DNA from: an uncultured Alphaproteobacteria bacterium
Lineage (GTDB): Bacteria; Pseudomonadota; Alphaproteobacteria; Puniceispirillales; Puniceispirillaceae
NCBI GenBank assembly: GCA_913042065.1
Contig: CAJWKB010000014.1
Location: forward strand, 1 to 18,876
DNA: 18,876 nucleotides
Reading direction: 5' to 3'
Each line of letters starts with the position of its first letter. Positions within the stretch are counted from its first letter, which is position 1. The notes below the pieces were generated by a model. The model did no database searches. It was not told the DNA's origin and saw only the letters and a list, made by a program, of their open reading frames with translations. Positions 1 through 7,516 of the stretch are shown here, piece after piece. The position numbers and the translations under genes were made by a program.

Positions 1-1
1 C

Positions 2-589
2 GGCGACAATATCGAAGCCGCCTTTGATAGTCTCGGCACGGATGACGCGATTCTGGAAGAAATAGTAGATTATGCAGCCGAAGCAAGCTTTATGGTAGCG
101 CGCAACACAACGGGTGATATCAGCCATTTTCCACCAAGCCTGAACCACCATCGCAACGGGATACTGGCGCAATCAACAGCTCCAGCGCCCCTTGATGACG
201 AAATCATCGCAGAAGGAATGAACGCCGTCGAAAAAATGGCTGATGCATTAGACTTGTTCGGACTTCTGGCACTGGAAGCCTTTGTTACGGTTGACGGCAA
301 ACTGCTGTTCAATGAAATAGCCCCCCGCCCTCATAATTCATTTCACTGGACGATTGAGGGCTGCACCACAAGCCAATTTACCCAACTTGCTCGCCTGTTG
401 GCAGGAATGCCCTTTGGAGCAACGCATATCAAAGGTAACTGGCAGATGGATAATCTACTAGGTGAAGATATGTGGAAACTGCCTAAATTGCTCGCATCAA
501 CCGGCGTACATGTCCACCTTTATGGCAAGGCAGACATCAAGACCGGCCGCAAAATGGGGCACACTAATCGCCAGCTAAGCAGCGAGTGA
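2..589 (+). CDS. purK: N5-carboxyaminoimidazole ribonucleotide synthase, C-terminal part (5' end outside window)
   Basis: PurK carboxylates aminoimidazole ribonucleotide with ATP and bicarbonate in cytoplasmic purine synthesis, supplying PurE. The frame is open from base 2, so about 195 residues are present and the N-terminal half of the ATP-grasp enzyme lies outside the window. Family signatures seen are a segment reading VARNTTGDISHFPP followed by NHHRNGIL, the ATP-grasp metal-site stretch around residues LFNEIAPRPHNS, and a C-terminal LYGKADIKTGRKMGH hairpin region, all in the usual order. One oddity is that the normally conserved NSGHWT reads NSFHWT (codon ttt near base 341). The stop lies 11 bases from the stop of the convergent metA gene. 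purE usually lies just upstream in relatives, but this cannot be checked here. The family call is very secure. Confidence 0.95.
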   Translation, partial: GDNIEAAFDSLGTDDAILEEIVDYAAEASFMVARNTTGDISHFPPSLNHHRNGILAQSTAPAPLDDEIIAEGMNAVEKMADALDLFGLLALEAFVTVDGKLLFNEIAPRPHNSFHWTIEGCTTSQFTQLARLLAGMPFGATHIKGNWQMDNLLGEDMWKLPKLLASTGVHVHLYGKADIKTGRKMGHTNRQLSSE

Positions 590-600
590 CTACGCTTATT

Positions 601-1530
601 TTAATCGCTAGTAACTGACTTTTTCAATTCAGCCAAATCAAAAGGCGTTGCTTGATAGAGATCATTGATCCAGTTGCTAATCAGCAAAAAAGCAAAGGGA
701 CGCCAGAAATTGACTGGCAGGCGGGCAGGATCATCATTAGGGAAATAGCCGACTGGCATCGCCGTATTCAATCCTTCGGACTGATCCCGGTAAAACTCAT
801 TGGCTAGCGTTTCTGCGTCATATTCCAGGTGGTTAAGCACAAAGAGATCACCACTTAGCGGATCCCGCGCCATACCAACACCGCAGTTATCTCCATCGGC
901 CAAGACATCTAGCCCAGCGGTGACAAGATCAGCCGCCCTTGTTTCGGTGTAGCGAGAAATTGGCATTGGAAAGCTGTCAGTGAACCCATGCATCAAGCGA
1001 CCTGAAACGTTCTGCAAACGATGCTGATAAACTCCAAAAAGTTTTGCAGCCATTTCAAATTTTGGCACTGCAAAAAAATGGCTGAGCAATGCCTGCGCGC
1101 CCCAACATACGCCAAGCCGGCGAAAACAATGGGTTCGCGACCATTCCATAATCTCAACCAATTCTGGCCAATAGGTAACATCTTCAAATGGTAGTGTTTC
1201 GATTGGTGCGCCAGTCACGACAAACGCATCAAAAAACTGATCGCGCACATCATCCAGCTGCCGATAGAACCGTCGTAGATATGCAGGCTCAGTATTCCGC
1301 GGCGTATAGCTCGCCGTAGTCATCAGTATCATTTCAACCTGCAGAGGCGTATTTCCAAACAACCGTGCAAACTGAATTTCAGTGTCACGCTTCTTTGGCA
1401 TCAGATTGAGCAACAGCAGACGCAATGGACGGATATCTTGTCTAGCAGCTTGCTGCTGCGCCATGACATCAACCTGTTCAGCTAAAAGCTCGGTCATTGC
1501 AGGCAAATTGTCGGGTACTTTAATTGGCAT
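601..1530 (-). CDS. metA: MetA-type homoserine O-acyltransferase, predicted acetyl-CoA-specific
   Basis: This enzyme acylates the hydroxyl of homoserine at the start of methionine synthesis in the cytoplasm. The protein has 309 residues, the normal MetA length. It shows LNLMPKKRDTEIQF (residues 41-54), the nucleophile Cys142 in GVCWGAQA, and His234 and Glu236 in NHLEYD, which complete the catalytic set. Residue 111, in VTGAPIETLPF, is Glu. Within this family Glu at that position is known to go with acetyl-CoA use (Bacillus type) and Gly with succinyl-CoA use (E. coli type), so homoserine O-acetyltransferase is the better prediction although the gene is usually named metA. The start ATG has a GAGGTG ribosome binding site 8 bases upstream, which can be buried in a small hairpin. 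It follows the COQ9-like gene on the same strand after a gap of about 125 bases and converges with purK. Confidence 0.96.
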   Translation of the reverse strand: MPIKVPDNLPAMTELLAEQVDVMAQQQAARQDIRPLRLLLLNLMPKKRDTEIQFARLFGNTPLQVEMILMTTASYTPRNTEPAYLRRFYRQLDDVRDQFFDAFVVTGAPIETLPFEDVTYWPELVEIMEWSRTHCFRRLGVCWGAQALLSHFFAVPKFEMAAKLFGVYQHRLQNVSGRLMHGFTDSFPMPISRYTETRAADLVTAGLDVLADGDNCGVGMARDPLSGDLFVLNHLEYDAETLANEFYRDQSEGLNTAMPVGYFPNDDPARLPVNFWRPFAFLLISNWINDLYQATPFDLAELKKSVTSD

Positions 1531-1535
1531 TAAAA

Positions 1536-1566
1536 CTCACCTCGGGTGGCAGCGATCAACCTGCCA
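1536..1566 (-). promoter_or_regulatory. Mutually exclusive small hairpins over the metA ribosome binding site (candidate)
   Basis: Reading the minus strand towards metA, a perfect 6-bp stem TGGCAG/CTGCCA with an 8-base loop (1566-1547) is followed by a second short stem CACC/GGTG with loop CGA (1548-1538). The second stem contains the GAGGTG ribosome binding site. The stems share two bases, so forming the upstream one would free the binding site. I could not match this to the SAM-II consensus often found before alphaproteobacterial metA. The stems are short, so this is only a candidate. Confidence 0.3.
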
Positions 1567-1654
1567 TCTTGTTATCCGAAATGCGGTTATAACTGATTAA
1601 ACAGATTTTGCCAGTCACTTGATGGAGTGTATTCTTATGGTTAGGAGAGCCGGA

Positions 1655-2356
1655 TCAGCGCCCTGTACGCCGACCCATTCTACCGACGATACCTTCAGCC
1701 AGCTTTTGACCAGCTGAAAAAATGGATCGGGCAGGCCCTGTCATCTGCGGAATCCTGGCCACATCCCTCAACCGCCGGTCCAAGAATGCCTCCGTAGTTT
1801 TCATGTCACTACTAGTATCAGCCATCCATGCAAGCAAAGTAGCACTGTAGACAGCGGCAAGCGTTGCCCGTTTCGTGTAAAAGGAGAAATCTGTGTCTTT
1901 TTGCCCGGCGGCACGCCACATCGCGTCAACCGTCCGGTAAAGTGTCCGTGCTGACTGGCTGGTATTGATGGGCAATGCCAGCAATGTTAACGCACGACGG
2001 ACGGCTTCCTTGTGCGCTGACGCCTGCTTGAGCCTGAGTAAAATCAGAGATCGAACCATTAGATGCACCTTTTCCGGTTTGTCATCCAACGCCTCAAAAG
2101 CCGAAACCATTTCCGCATCTGCCATTGCAATATAGGTAACAATTGCATCGATAGGTCCAGATGGGAAGCAAACATTGACGCGTTCTAAATCAATACCAAC
2201 ATCGACAGCCCCAGCCATTAATGCTTCTTCTGTCCAGCCATCGAACGGAATATGCATTAACGCCGCTAGAACAATCGCAGCAGCCTCTTTCGATACACTT
2301 TCACCGGCAACACCCTTACCCGCCATCGACACTGTGACCCCTTGTCCAACCATCAT
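1655..2356 (-). CDS. COQ9 family protein (ubiquinone biosynthesis accessory protein)
   Basis: COQ9 proteins are helical, TetR-fold, lipid-binding partners that assist the late ring hydroxylation step of ubiquinone synthesis at the membrane. The 233-residue product has the family layout: GWTEEALMAGA near residues 40-50, FPSGPIDAI around 64-72, then LLRLKQASAHKEAVRRALTLLALP, and the very typical TVDAMWRAAGQKDTDFSFYTKR stretch in the second half, followed by FLDRRLRDVARI. Two ATG codons stand in tandem at the start. The second (2353) sits at a better distance from AAGGG than the first, so the true product may be one residue shorter. A COQ9 gene beside rpsU is a familiar alphaproteobacterial arrangement. 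metA follows on the same strand. The family call is strong; the biochemical role is inferred from the family. Confidence 0.93.
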   Translation of the reverse strand: MMVGQGVTVSMAGKGVAGESVSKEAAAIVLAALMHIPFDGWTEEALMAGAVDVGIDLERVNVCFPSGPIDAIVTYIAMADAEMVSAFEALDDKPEKVHLMVRSLILLRLKQASAHKEAVRRALTLLALPINTSQSARTLYRTVDAMWRAAGQKDTDFSFYTKRATLAAVYSATLLAWMADTSSDMKTTEAFLDRRLRDVARIPQMTGPARSIFSAGQKLAEGIVGRMGRRTGR

Positions 2357-2554
2357 TAACCCTTATAGCGTTCAACCATCAGAATTATACAATCTCACTC
2401 ATAATACCACCCGGTGCGGCCTTTTGTCTTTTCTGTGCTTGCAATTAAACCCCTACCACACTTGCGCTTTGGCACTTTACATTCAATCCTTGCGTATGCT
2501 AACACCTCCCTCCGAGATAAATGGCTAAAAACCTTTAGAAAGGGTGTGAAGCTC

Positions 2555-2758
2555 GTGTACGTCACCGTTAGAGATAACAATGTAGATCAGGCATTACGGG
2601 TTCTGAAAAAGAAACTTCAGAGGGAGGGCGTGTTCCGGGAGATGAAAAATCGGCGGGCATATGAAAAGCCTTCTGAACGCCGCGCACGCGAATCTGCCGA
2701 ATCAACCCGCAGAGTTCGTAAACTGATGCGTAAACGTCTTGAGCGCGAAGGCTACTAG
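2555..2758 (+). CDS. rpsU: 30S ribosomal protein S21
   Basis: S21 is a small basic protein of the 30S subunit that helps initiation at the 3' end of 16S rRNA. The product starts [14 protein letters not shown] and contains [24 protein letters not shown], both classic S21 sequence, ending in a run of Arg and Lys. The frame is open 141 bases further upstream, but that extension has no S21 homology. The GTG at 2555 gives the standard 67 residues and has AGAAAGG about 10 bases ahead, so I place the start there. A second in-frame GTG at 2546 is too close to that ribosome binding site. The gene stands alone, divergent from the COQ9-like gene, and is followed by a strong terminator. Confidence 0.95.
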   Translation: MYVTVRDNNVDQALRVLKKKLQREGVFREMKNRRAYEKPSERRARESAESTRRVRKLMRKRLEREGY

Positions 2759-3036
2759 CGTTAGCTAAGTTTTATATCCAATTGATCATGTTAAAGCCGC
2801 CCTAATTATTTTAGGTGGCTTTTATTTTGATGTGAGCTGTGTCGGGTTGAGAAGGTGAAGCAGCCTATTTGTATTTTGAGTGTTGACTATGGAGAAATGT
2901 CGATAGACAACGAATGCCCTCATTAGTTAAGTCAGCAATAGTATTTTAACTTGCATCTGCCAGAATGATCAGCCAAAACAATCGACCGGCGGGAGCCTGG
3001 TGAGCGGAGAAAGTTGAATAACATGAGTATTATGCA
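2759..3036. other. rpsU-pntA intergenic region
   Basis: This 278-base gap holds the rpsU terminator and then about 210 bases with no convincing gene. A TTGACT at 2883-2888 is a possible -35 box, but I find no good -10 box at 16-18 bases, so I do not call a promoter. The last bases contain GGAGAAAG (3006-3013) and a five-codon reading frame overlapping the pntA start. Confidence 0.5.
2793..2827 (+). terminator. Rho-independent terminator of rpsU
   Basis: The arms AAAGCCGCCCTAA and TTAGGTGGCTTT form about 12 base pairs with one bulged C and one G-T pair around a five-base loop (TTATT). The T-rich stretch TTTTATTTT follows directly. It begins 35 bases after the rpsU stop. The A-rich 5' arm means it could also stop transcription from the other strand. 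Confidence 0.85.
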
Positions 3037-3040
3037 ATGA
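3023..3040 (+). CDS. Five-codon upstream reading frame overlapping the pntA start (candidate leader)
   Basis: ATG at 3023 opens a frame coding for MSIMQ that ends in TGA at 3038-3040, overlapping the pntA ATG at 3037 as ATGA. The only Shine-Dalgarno-like sequence nearby, GGAGAAAG at 3006-3013, lies 9 bases before this ATG but 23 before that of pntA. Coupled re-initiation would fit. A frame this short can easily occur by chance. Confidence 0.25.
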
Positions 3041-4602
3041 TAATTGGAGCACCAAAAGAAATCGCTAGAGGTGAAAAGCGCGTGGCAATGACGCCCGACA
3101 GTGCTTCGCAACTCCAGAAGCTTGGCTACGACTGTATCATCGAGAGTGGCGCAGGCACTGATGCTGGTTTCTCTGATGCCACCTATGAAAAGTCTGGGGT
3201 GAAGGTAGTCAAGACTGCATCAGCGCTATGGAAAACAGCCGACGTCGTAGTCAAAGTGCAGGGCGTTGGTTCAAAGGAGCAAAAGCATTTGCATCCCGGG
3301 CAGACAGTAATCAGCTTCTTCTGGCCTGCCCAAAACCCTGATCTGATGGAAAAATTCAAGGCGGCGAAAACCAACGCTATAGCGATGGATATGGTCCCCC
3401 GGATCAGCCGAGCTCAGAAAATGGACGCGCTTTCTTCGATGGCAAATATCGCTGGCTATCGGGCCGTTATCGAAGCGGGCAACCAATTTGGGCGTTTCTT
3501 CACCGGGCAGATCACAGCCGCCGGCAAGGTTCCTCCAGCAAAGGTCTTGGTGATTGGCGCCGGCGTTGCTGGCCTAGCAGCAATTGGAACGGCAGCGTCC
3601 CTTGGAGCCATTGTACGTGCTTTTGATGTTCGCCCCGAGGTGGCAGAACAGATAGAGTCCATGGGTGCCGAATTTCTAATGCTGGAATTCGATGAGGATG
3701 GTGGGGGAGAGGGTGGTTACGCAAAACCCGCCTCACCAGAATTCATTGATAAGGAAATGGCCCTATTCCGCGAGCAGGCATCAGAAATTGACATCGTTAT
3801 CACTACAGCATTAATTCCAGGCCGTCCCGCACCAAAATTATGGCCAGCCGAAATGGTGGGCTTAATGAAGCCGGGGTCGGTCGTTGTTGATCTTGCCGCC
3901 GAGCAGGGTGGAAATTGTGACCTCACAGTGCGTGATGACGTGATTAAAACAGATAATGGTGTGACCGTGGTTGGATATACCGATTTTCCAAGCCGAATGG
4001 CCGCGCAGAGCTCGACACTTTACGCCACTAATATCCGTCACATGATGGATGATCTGACCCCGGAAAAAGACGGGCAAATTAATATCGATATGGATGATGA
4101 TGTGATCCGAGGCGCCACCGTTGTCTATAACAGCGAGATCACCTTCCCGCCGCCCGCACCAAAGGTGCAGGCCATCGGGAAGGCAGATAGCTCGCCAAAA
4201 AAAGTTGAGCTAACACCCGAACAGAAGAAAGCACAGGAACTGGCGGCCCAGCGCAAGGCCGGGCGGCAACAAGTGGGGCTACTGACGATCGGCGGTCTGT
4301 TTATGCTGCTTATTGGCAATTATGCCCCGGCGAGCTTCATGCAGCATTTCATTGTTTTTGCTCTAGCCTGTTTCGTCGGCTTCCAAGTGATCTGGAATGT
4401 TAGCCATGCACTGCACACACCGTTAATGGCGGTAACCAACGCAATCTCCGGGATCATCATTTTGGGCGCCCTGCTTCAGATAGGCTCAAGCAACCAGATT
4501 GTTATGATTTTGGCGAGCATATCGGTCTTGATTGCCACGATTAATATTGTTGGCGGTTTCATGGTTACACGCCGAATGTTGGCGATGTTCCAGAAAAGCT
4601 GA
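3037..4602 (+). CDS. pntA: NAD(P) transhydrogenase alpha subunit, fused form
   Basis: Together with PntB this membrane enzyme uses the proton motive force to pass hydride from NADH to NADP+. The 521-residue protein has the NAD-binding domain I (about 1-380), including [13 protein letters not shown] (124-136), the dinucleotide-binding [13 protein letters not shown] (174-186) and the mobile-loop region [12 protein letters not shown] (313-324). A charged linker (about 385-410) leads to four hydrophobic segments of domain II (about 412-510). This is the E. coli-like fused subunit; many alphaproteobacteria split it into PntAA and PntAB. The N-terminus [20 protein letters not shown] aligns with family starts. 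An in-frame stop at 3019 rules out an earlier start, and there is no good ribosome binding site directly before the ATG. pntB follows after 22 bases. Confidence 0.97.
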   Translation: MIIGAPKEIARGEKRVAMTPDSASQLQKLGYDCIIESGAGTDAGFSDATYEKSGVKVVKTASALWKTADVVVKVQGVGSKEQKHLHPGQTVISFFWPAQNPDLMEKFKAAKTNAIAMDMVPRISRAQKMDALSSMANIAGYRAVIEAGNQFGRFFTGQITAAGKVPPAKVLVIGAGVAGLAAIGTAASLGAIVRAFDVRPEVAEQIESMGAEFLMLEFDEDGGGEGGYAKPASPEFIDKEMALFREQASEIDIVITTALIPGRPAPKLWPAEMVGLMKPGSVVVDLAAEQGGNCDLTVRDDVIKTDNGVTVVGYTDFPSRMAAQSSTLYATNIRHMMDDLTPEKDGQINIDMDDDVIRGATVVYNSEITFPPPAPKVQAIGKADSSPKKVELTPEQKKAQELAAQRKAGRQQVGLLTIGGLFMLLIGNYAPASFMQHFIVFALACFVGFQVIWNVSHALHTPLMAVTNAISGIIILGALLQIGSSNQIVMILASISVLIATINIVGGFMVTRRMLAMFQKS

Positions 4603-4624
4603 ACATAAAGAAAGATAACGCATC

Positions 4625-6001
4625 ATGAGTTCGAATATCGTTACAGCAATCTATATCGCAGCCAGCGTTTTGTTCATTTTGTCTCTAGGCGGTCTCTCCA
4701 ATCAGGAAAGTGCCAAACGTGCTGTCTGGTTTGGTATCGTTGGCATGGCTTTAGCGGTTTTTGCCACCATCTTTGGCCCACAGGTAACTAGCTATGAGTG
4801 GCTTGTGCCGATGATTGCGGTTGGCGCGGTGATCGGAATTGTTGTTGCACAGCGCGTTGAAATGACCGGTATGCCTCAGCTAGTGGCTGCCCTCCACAGC
4901 TTTGTCGGCCTAGCTGCCGTCTTCATCGGTATCAACTCCGAACTATCACCACCAAGTGGTTTGGTCGGAGCCGAAATAATCATTCACGAAGTCGAAATTT
5001 TTCTTGGCGTCTTTATTGGCGCAGTTACAACAACTGGGTCGGTCATTGCCTTTGGCAAGTTGTCCGGTGTCATTGATGGTAAACCGCTGGCACTGCCAGC
5101 TCGCAACCTAATGAACCTAATTGCTGTTGGTGCATGTATTTGGCTCGGTTTCATGTTCATGAATCACGCTGGTATCTGGACACTCTATCTGATGACAGCC
5201 ATTGCCTTCGTCTTCGGAGCACATCTGGTAATGGCTATTGGCGGAGCCGACATGCCGGTGGTCGTATCAATGCTCAACTCCTACTCGGGATGGGCAGCAG
5301 CGGCAACTGGGTTTTTACTTGGTAATGATCTGTTGATTGTCACAGGGGCACTGGTTGGAGCGTCCGGTGCTATCCTTTCCTATATAATGTGTCGCGCAAT
5401 GAACCGGAATTTTCTGTCAGTTATTCTAGGTGGCTGGGGCACAGCCACTGGTGCACAGCAGGAAGTCGAAGGTGAGATGATCGCGACCGACGTGGCATCG
5501 GTTGCCTCTGATTTGCAGGATGCGCAAAGTGTTATAATTGTTCCTGGTTACGGCATGGCCGTTGCCCAGGCACAGGGTGCCGTCTCAGAAATAACTCGCC
5601 GCTTGCGGGATCAGGGCAAATCAGTCCGCTTTGCTATACACCCGGTGGCGGGTCGCCTTCCTGGACACATGAATGTACTGCTTGCTGAAGCCAAAGTACC
5701 TTATGACATCGTTCTGGAAATGGATGAGATCAATGCTGATTTTCCCAACACGGACATCGTGATCATACTCGGAGCTAATGACATCGTTAATCCAGCGGCA
5801 CAAGACGACCCGAATAGTCCAATCGCTGGAATGCCAGTGCTGGAAGTCTGGAAAGCACGACAAGTAATCATTTCTAAGCGTGGTCAAGGGCGTGGCTATT
5901 CAGGAATCGAAAACCCATTGTTTTTCAAAGAAAACTCGCGCATGCTCTATGGTGATGCCAAAGCTTCTCTCGACCAGCTTCTGGGTAATATCAACAGCTG
6001 A
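4625..6001 (+). CDS. pntB: NAD(P) transhydrogenase beta subunit
   Basis: The beta subunit supplies the rest of the proton channel and the NADP(H) site. It has 458 residues, close to the E. coli length. The N-terminal two thirds are hydrophobic membrane segments. His91, in [11 protein letters not shown], matches the histidine known to matter for proton transfer. Domain III carries [13 protein letters not shown] (305-317), [19 protein letters not shown] (339-357), [11 protein letters not shown] (382-392) and [13 protein letters not shown] (423-435), followed by MLYGDAK (440-446), all contacting NADP in known structures. The NADP loop reads [10 protein letters not shown] rather than the E. coli-type KRSMNTGYAG; I regard this as a family variant. 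The start has AAAGA about 10 bases upstream. It is co-transcribed with pntA and convergent with the UbiB-like gene. Confidence 0.97.
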   Translation: MSSNIVTAIYIAASVLFILSLGGLSNQESAKRAVWFGIVGMALAVFATIFGPQVTSYEWLVPMIAVGAVIGIVVAQRVEMTGMPQLVAALHSFVGLAAVFIGINSELSPPSGLVGAEIIIHEVEIFLGVFIGAVTTTGSVIAFGKLSGVIDGKPLALPARNLMNLIAVGACIWLGFMFMNHAGIWTLYLMTAIAFVFGAHLVMAIGGADMPVVVSMLNSYSGWAAAATGFLLGNDLLIVTGALVGASGAILSYIMCRAMNRNFLSVILGGWGTATGAQQEVEGEMIATDVASVASDLQDAQSVIIVPGYGMAVAQAQGAVSEITRRLRDQGKSVRFAIHPVAGRLPGHMNVLLAEAKVPYDIVLEMDEINADFPNTDIVIILGANDIVNPAAQDDPNSPIAGMPVLEVWKARQVIISKRGQGRGYSGIENPLFFKENSRMLYGDAKASLDQLLGNINS

Positions 6002-6034
6002 CCCGAAGATAAAATCTAGCGCTTAACGTTACAA

Positions 6035-6082
6035 AAATATTGAAAAAGCAAACGGCCAACCCTCCCCCCGAGTAGTTGGCCG
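6035..6082 (-). terminator. Terminator-like hairpin between convergent pntB and the UbiB-like gene
   Basis: A perfect 8-bp inverted repeat, CGGCCAAC at 6053-6060 and GTTGGCCG at 6075-6082, encloses a 14-base loop. Read on the minus strand it is followed by TTTGCTTTTTC and then another T-rich stretch, so it fits best as the end of the minus-strand peptidase-kinase operon, about 40 bases past the kinase stop. On the plus strand the T-run is missing, although the hairpin might still affect the pntB transcript. Confidence 0.65.
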
Positions 6083-6124
6083 CTGCGATCTAAACAACTC
6101 GTGAATTTTTATTAGGCTCGCAGA

Positions 6125-7516
6125 TTAGCTAACTTTATGCAACAGATTATCTGGAACGCCAACCGAGCGGGCTGCCTCAAGCTGTCTGGTGGCAAGTTTT
6201 TCAGTATCAAAATCGTCGATCAGATCATGGAACATTGTGTGCCAGTTAACCTCTGCGCCTAGATGCATGAAGACGGAACCGAGACCCACCGCCGCCCTAT
6301 CCATCAACACGAATTCCCGTGGCGGTTTGATCCCTCCAATGCGTTTCAGCTCGGAATGCACCTGACCCGCGAGATCCCTGCCAGCCTTGCCATTACGCAG
6401 TTGTTGGATGGGCCGCACTCTGTCTTCGAGTAGTGGAGCATAGATGAAGCCGGCCCACATGTTCAGTACGTCGATGGCCTCATTATCAAGCCCGGAAAAA
6501 CCCCAACTTTCATACGCGTGAACGGCTAAATCGCGGTCCTCGTCGCGGAGCGCCCTGTAGAGATCGATTACTCCACCAACAAATTGTGGCCGGAAAAGGC
6601 GAATTGAGCCAAAATCCATCAGATTTATTCGGTGTTCCGAATCAATTGAATAATTACCAAGATGCGGGTCACCATGGATCACTCCATAGAAATAAAACGG
6701 CACATACCAGACCCGAAACATTTTTTTGGCAATGTCATTGCGCAATTCTTGGGTAGGATTGCTCTCAAGAAACGGCATCACGCGCTGACCTTCAAGCCAG
6801 CTCATAGTAAGTAAACGTTCGGATGACAGATCGGCCCGGTACTCCGGCAGATTGACGCAATCCTCCTCACGCAACATGTAGTGATAAAGCTGCATATTTA
6901 CTGCTTCACGCTGGTAATCTAGCTCTTCGCGGAGTCTCTCTGAGAGTTCGTCATAGACATCGGATGTAGAGATTGCTGAATCATACCTTTCATAGAGTTG
7001 CAAAACTAATTTCAATTGCCGCAGGTCAGCGTCAATGGCCGACGCCATATCGGGATATTGTAGCTTGACCGCAAGGATATTCCCTACCTCGTCAATTGCC
7101 TTGTGAACCTGGCCAAGCGACGCAGCAGAAACCGCCTCGCGGCTAAAAGATGAAAAACGCGATTGCCAATCAGGCCCCAATTCGGACGCCATGCGGCGAC
7201 GGGTGAACAACCAGCCCATCGGCGGCGCATCAGCCTGCAGTGCCGCTAACTCCTCAGCATATTCTGGCGGCAGTGCATCAGGAATTGTTGAGAGGATCTG
7301 CGCCACTTTCATTATAGGCCCCTTCAGACCGCCCAATGCCTCCCGCAAATCGGCAGCGTGTTTCGATCTATCAATTTCCATGCCGAGATAACGTTCACCG
7401 GCAATGCGGGCAGCCAACCCCCCCATTGTGGTCGTCACACGGGCATAGCGGCGTAAACGACCGCCTAGCTGGCCGGTGTTTGCTGACCGTCGCTCAGATC
7501 CCTTTTGAGGTGCCAT
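6125..7516 (-). CDS. ABC1/AarF/UbiB-family atypical protein kinase-like protein
   Basis: These proteins share the protein-kinase-like fold of UbiB/COQ8 and are ATPases, most often linked to ubiquinone synthesis or lipid handling. From the ATG at 7516 the protein has 463 residues. Visible motifs are the family-specific KxGQ element as K70-VAQ (Ala for Gly), the Ala-rich nucleotide loop SAASLGQVH (130-138), ATP-site Lys151 in AVKLQYP, the catalytic HGDPHLGN (281-288) and the metal-binding DFG (301-303). It lacks the C-terminal membrane pair of classic UbiB and is nearer the COQ8-like group. A TTG just upstream (7519) is also in frame, but the TGATG overlap with the preceding peptidase gene favours the ATG. 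Translational coupling to that gene is likely. Its substrate cannot be read from sequence. Confidence 0.93.
   Translation of the reverse strand: MAPQKGSERRSANTGQLGGRLRRYARVTTTMGGLAARIAGERYLGMEIDRSKHAADLREALGGLKGPIMKVAQILSTIPDALPPEYAEELAALQADAPPMGWLFTRRRMASELGPDWQSRFSSFSREAVSAASLGQVHKAIDEVGNILAVKLQYPDMASAIDADLRQLKLVLQLYERYDSAISTSDVYDELSERLREELDYQREAVNMQLYHYMLREEDCVNLPEYRADLSSERLLTMSWLEGQRVMPFLESNPTQELRNDIAKKMFRVWYVPFYFYGVIHGDPHLGNYSIDSEHRINLMDFGSIRLFRPQFVGGVIDLYRALRDEDRDLAVHAYESWGFSGLDNEAIDVLNMWAGFIYAPLLEDRVRPIQQLRNGKAGRDLAGQVHSELKRIGGIKPPREFVLMDRAAVGLGSVFMHLGAEVNWHTMFHDLIDDFDTEKLATRQLEAARSVGVPDNLLHKVS

Noticed and set aside
1531..1654. SAM-II riboswitch before metA
   Set aside because: This is a common arrangement in alphaproteobacteria, but I could not find the conserved core or the A-rich pseudoknot strand ahead of the ribosome binding site.
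2414..2554. 47-codon N-terminal extension of rpsU
   Set aside because: The extension has no S21-like sequence, no ribosome binding site at its ATG, and would make S21 far longer than normal; the GTG at 2555 fits length and spacing.
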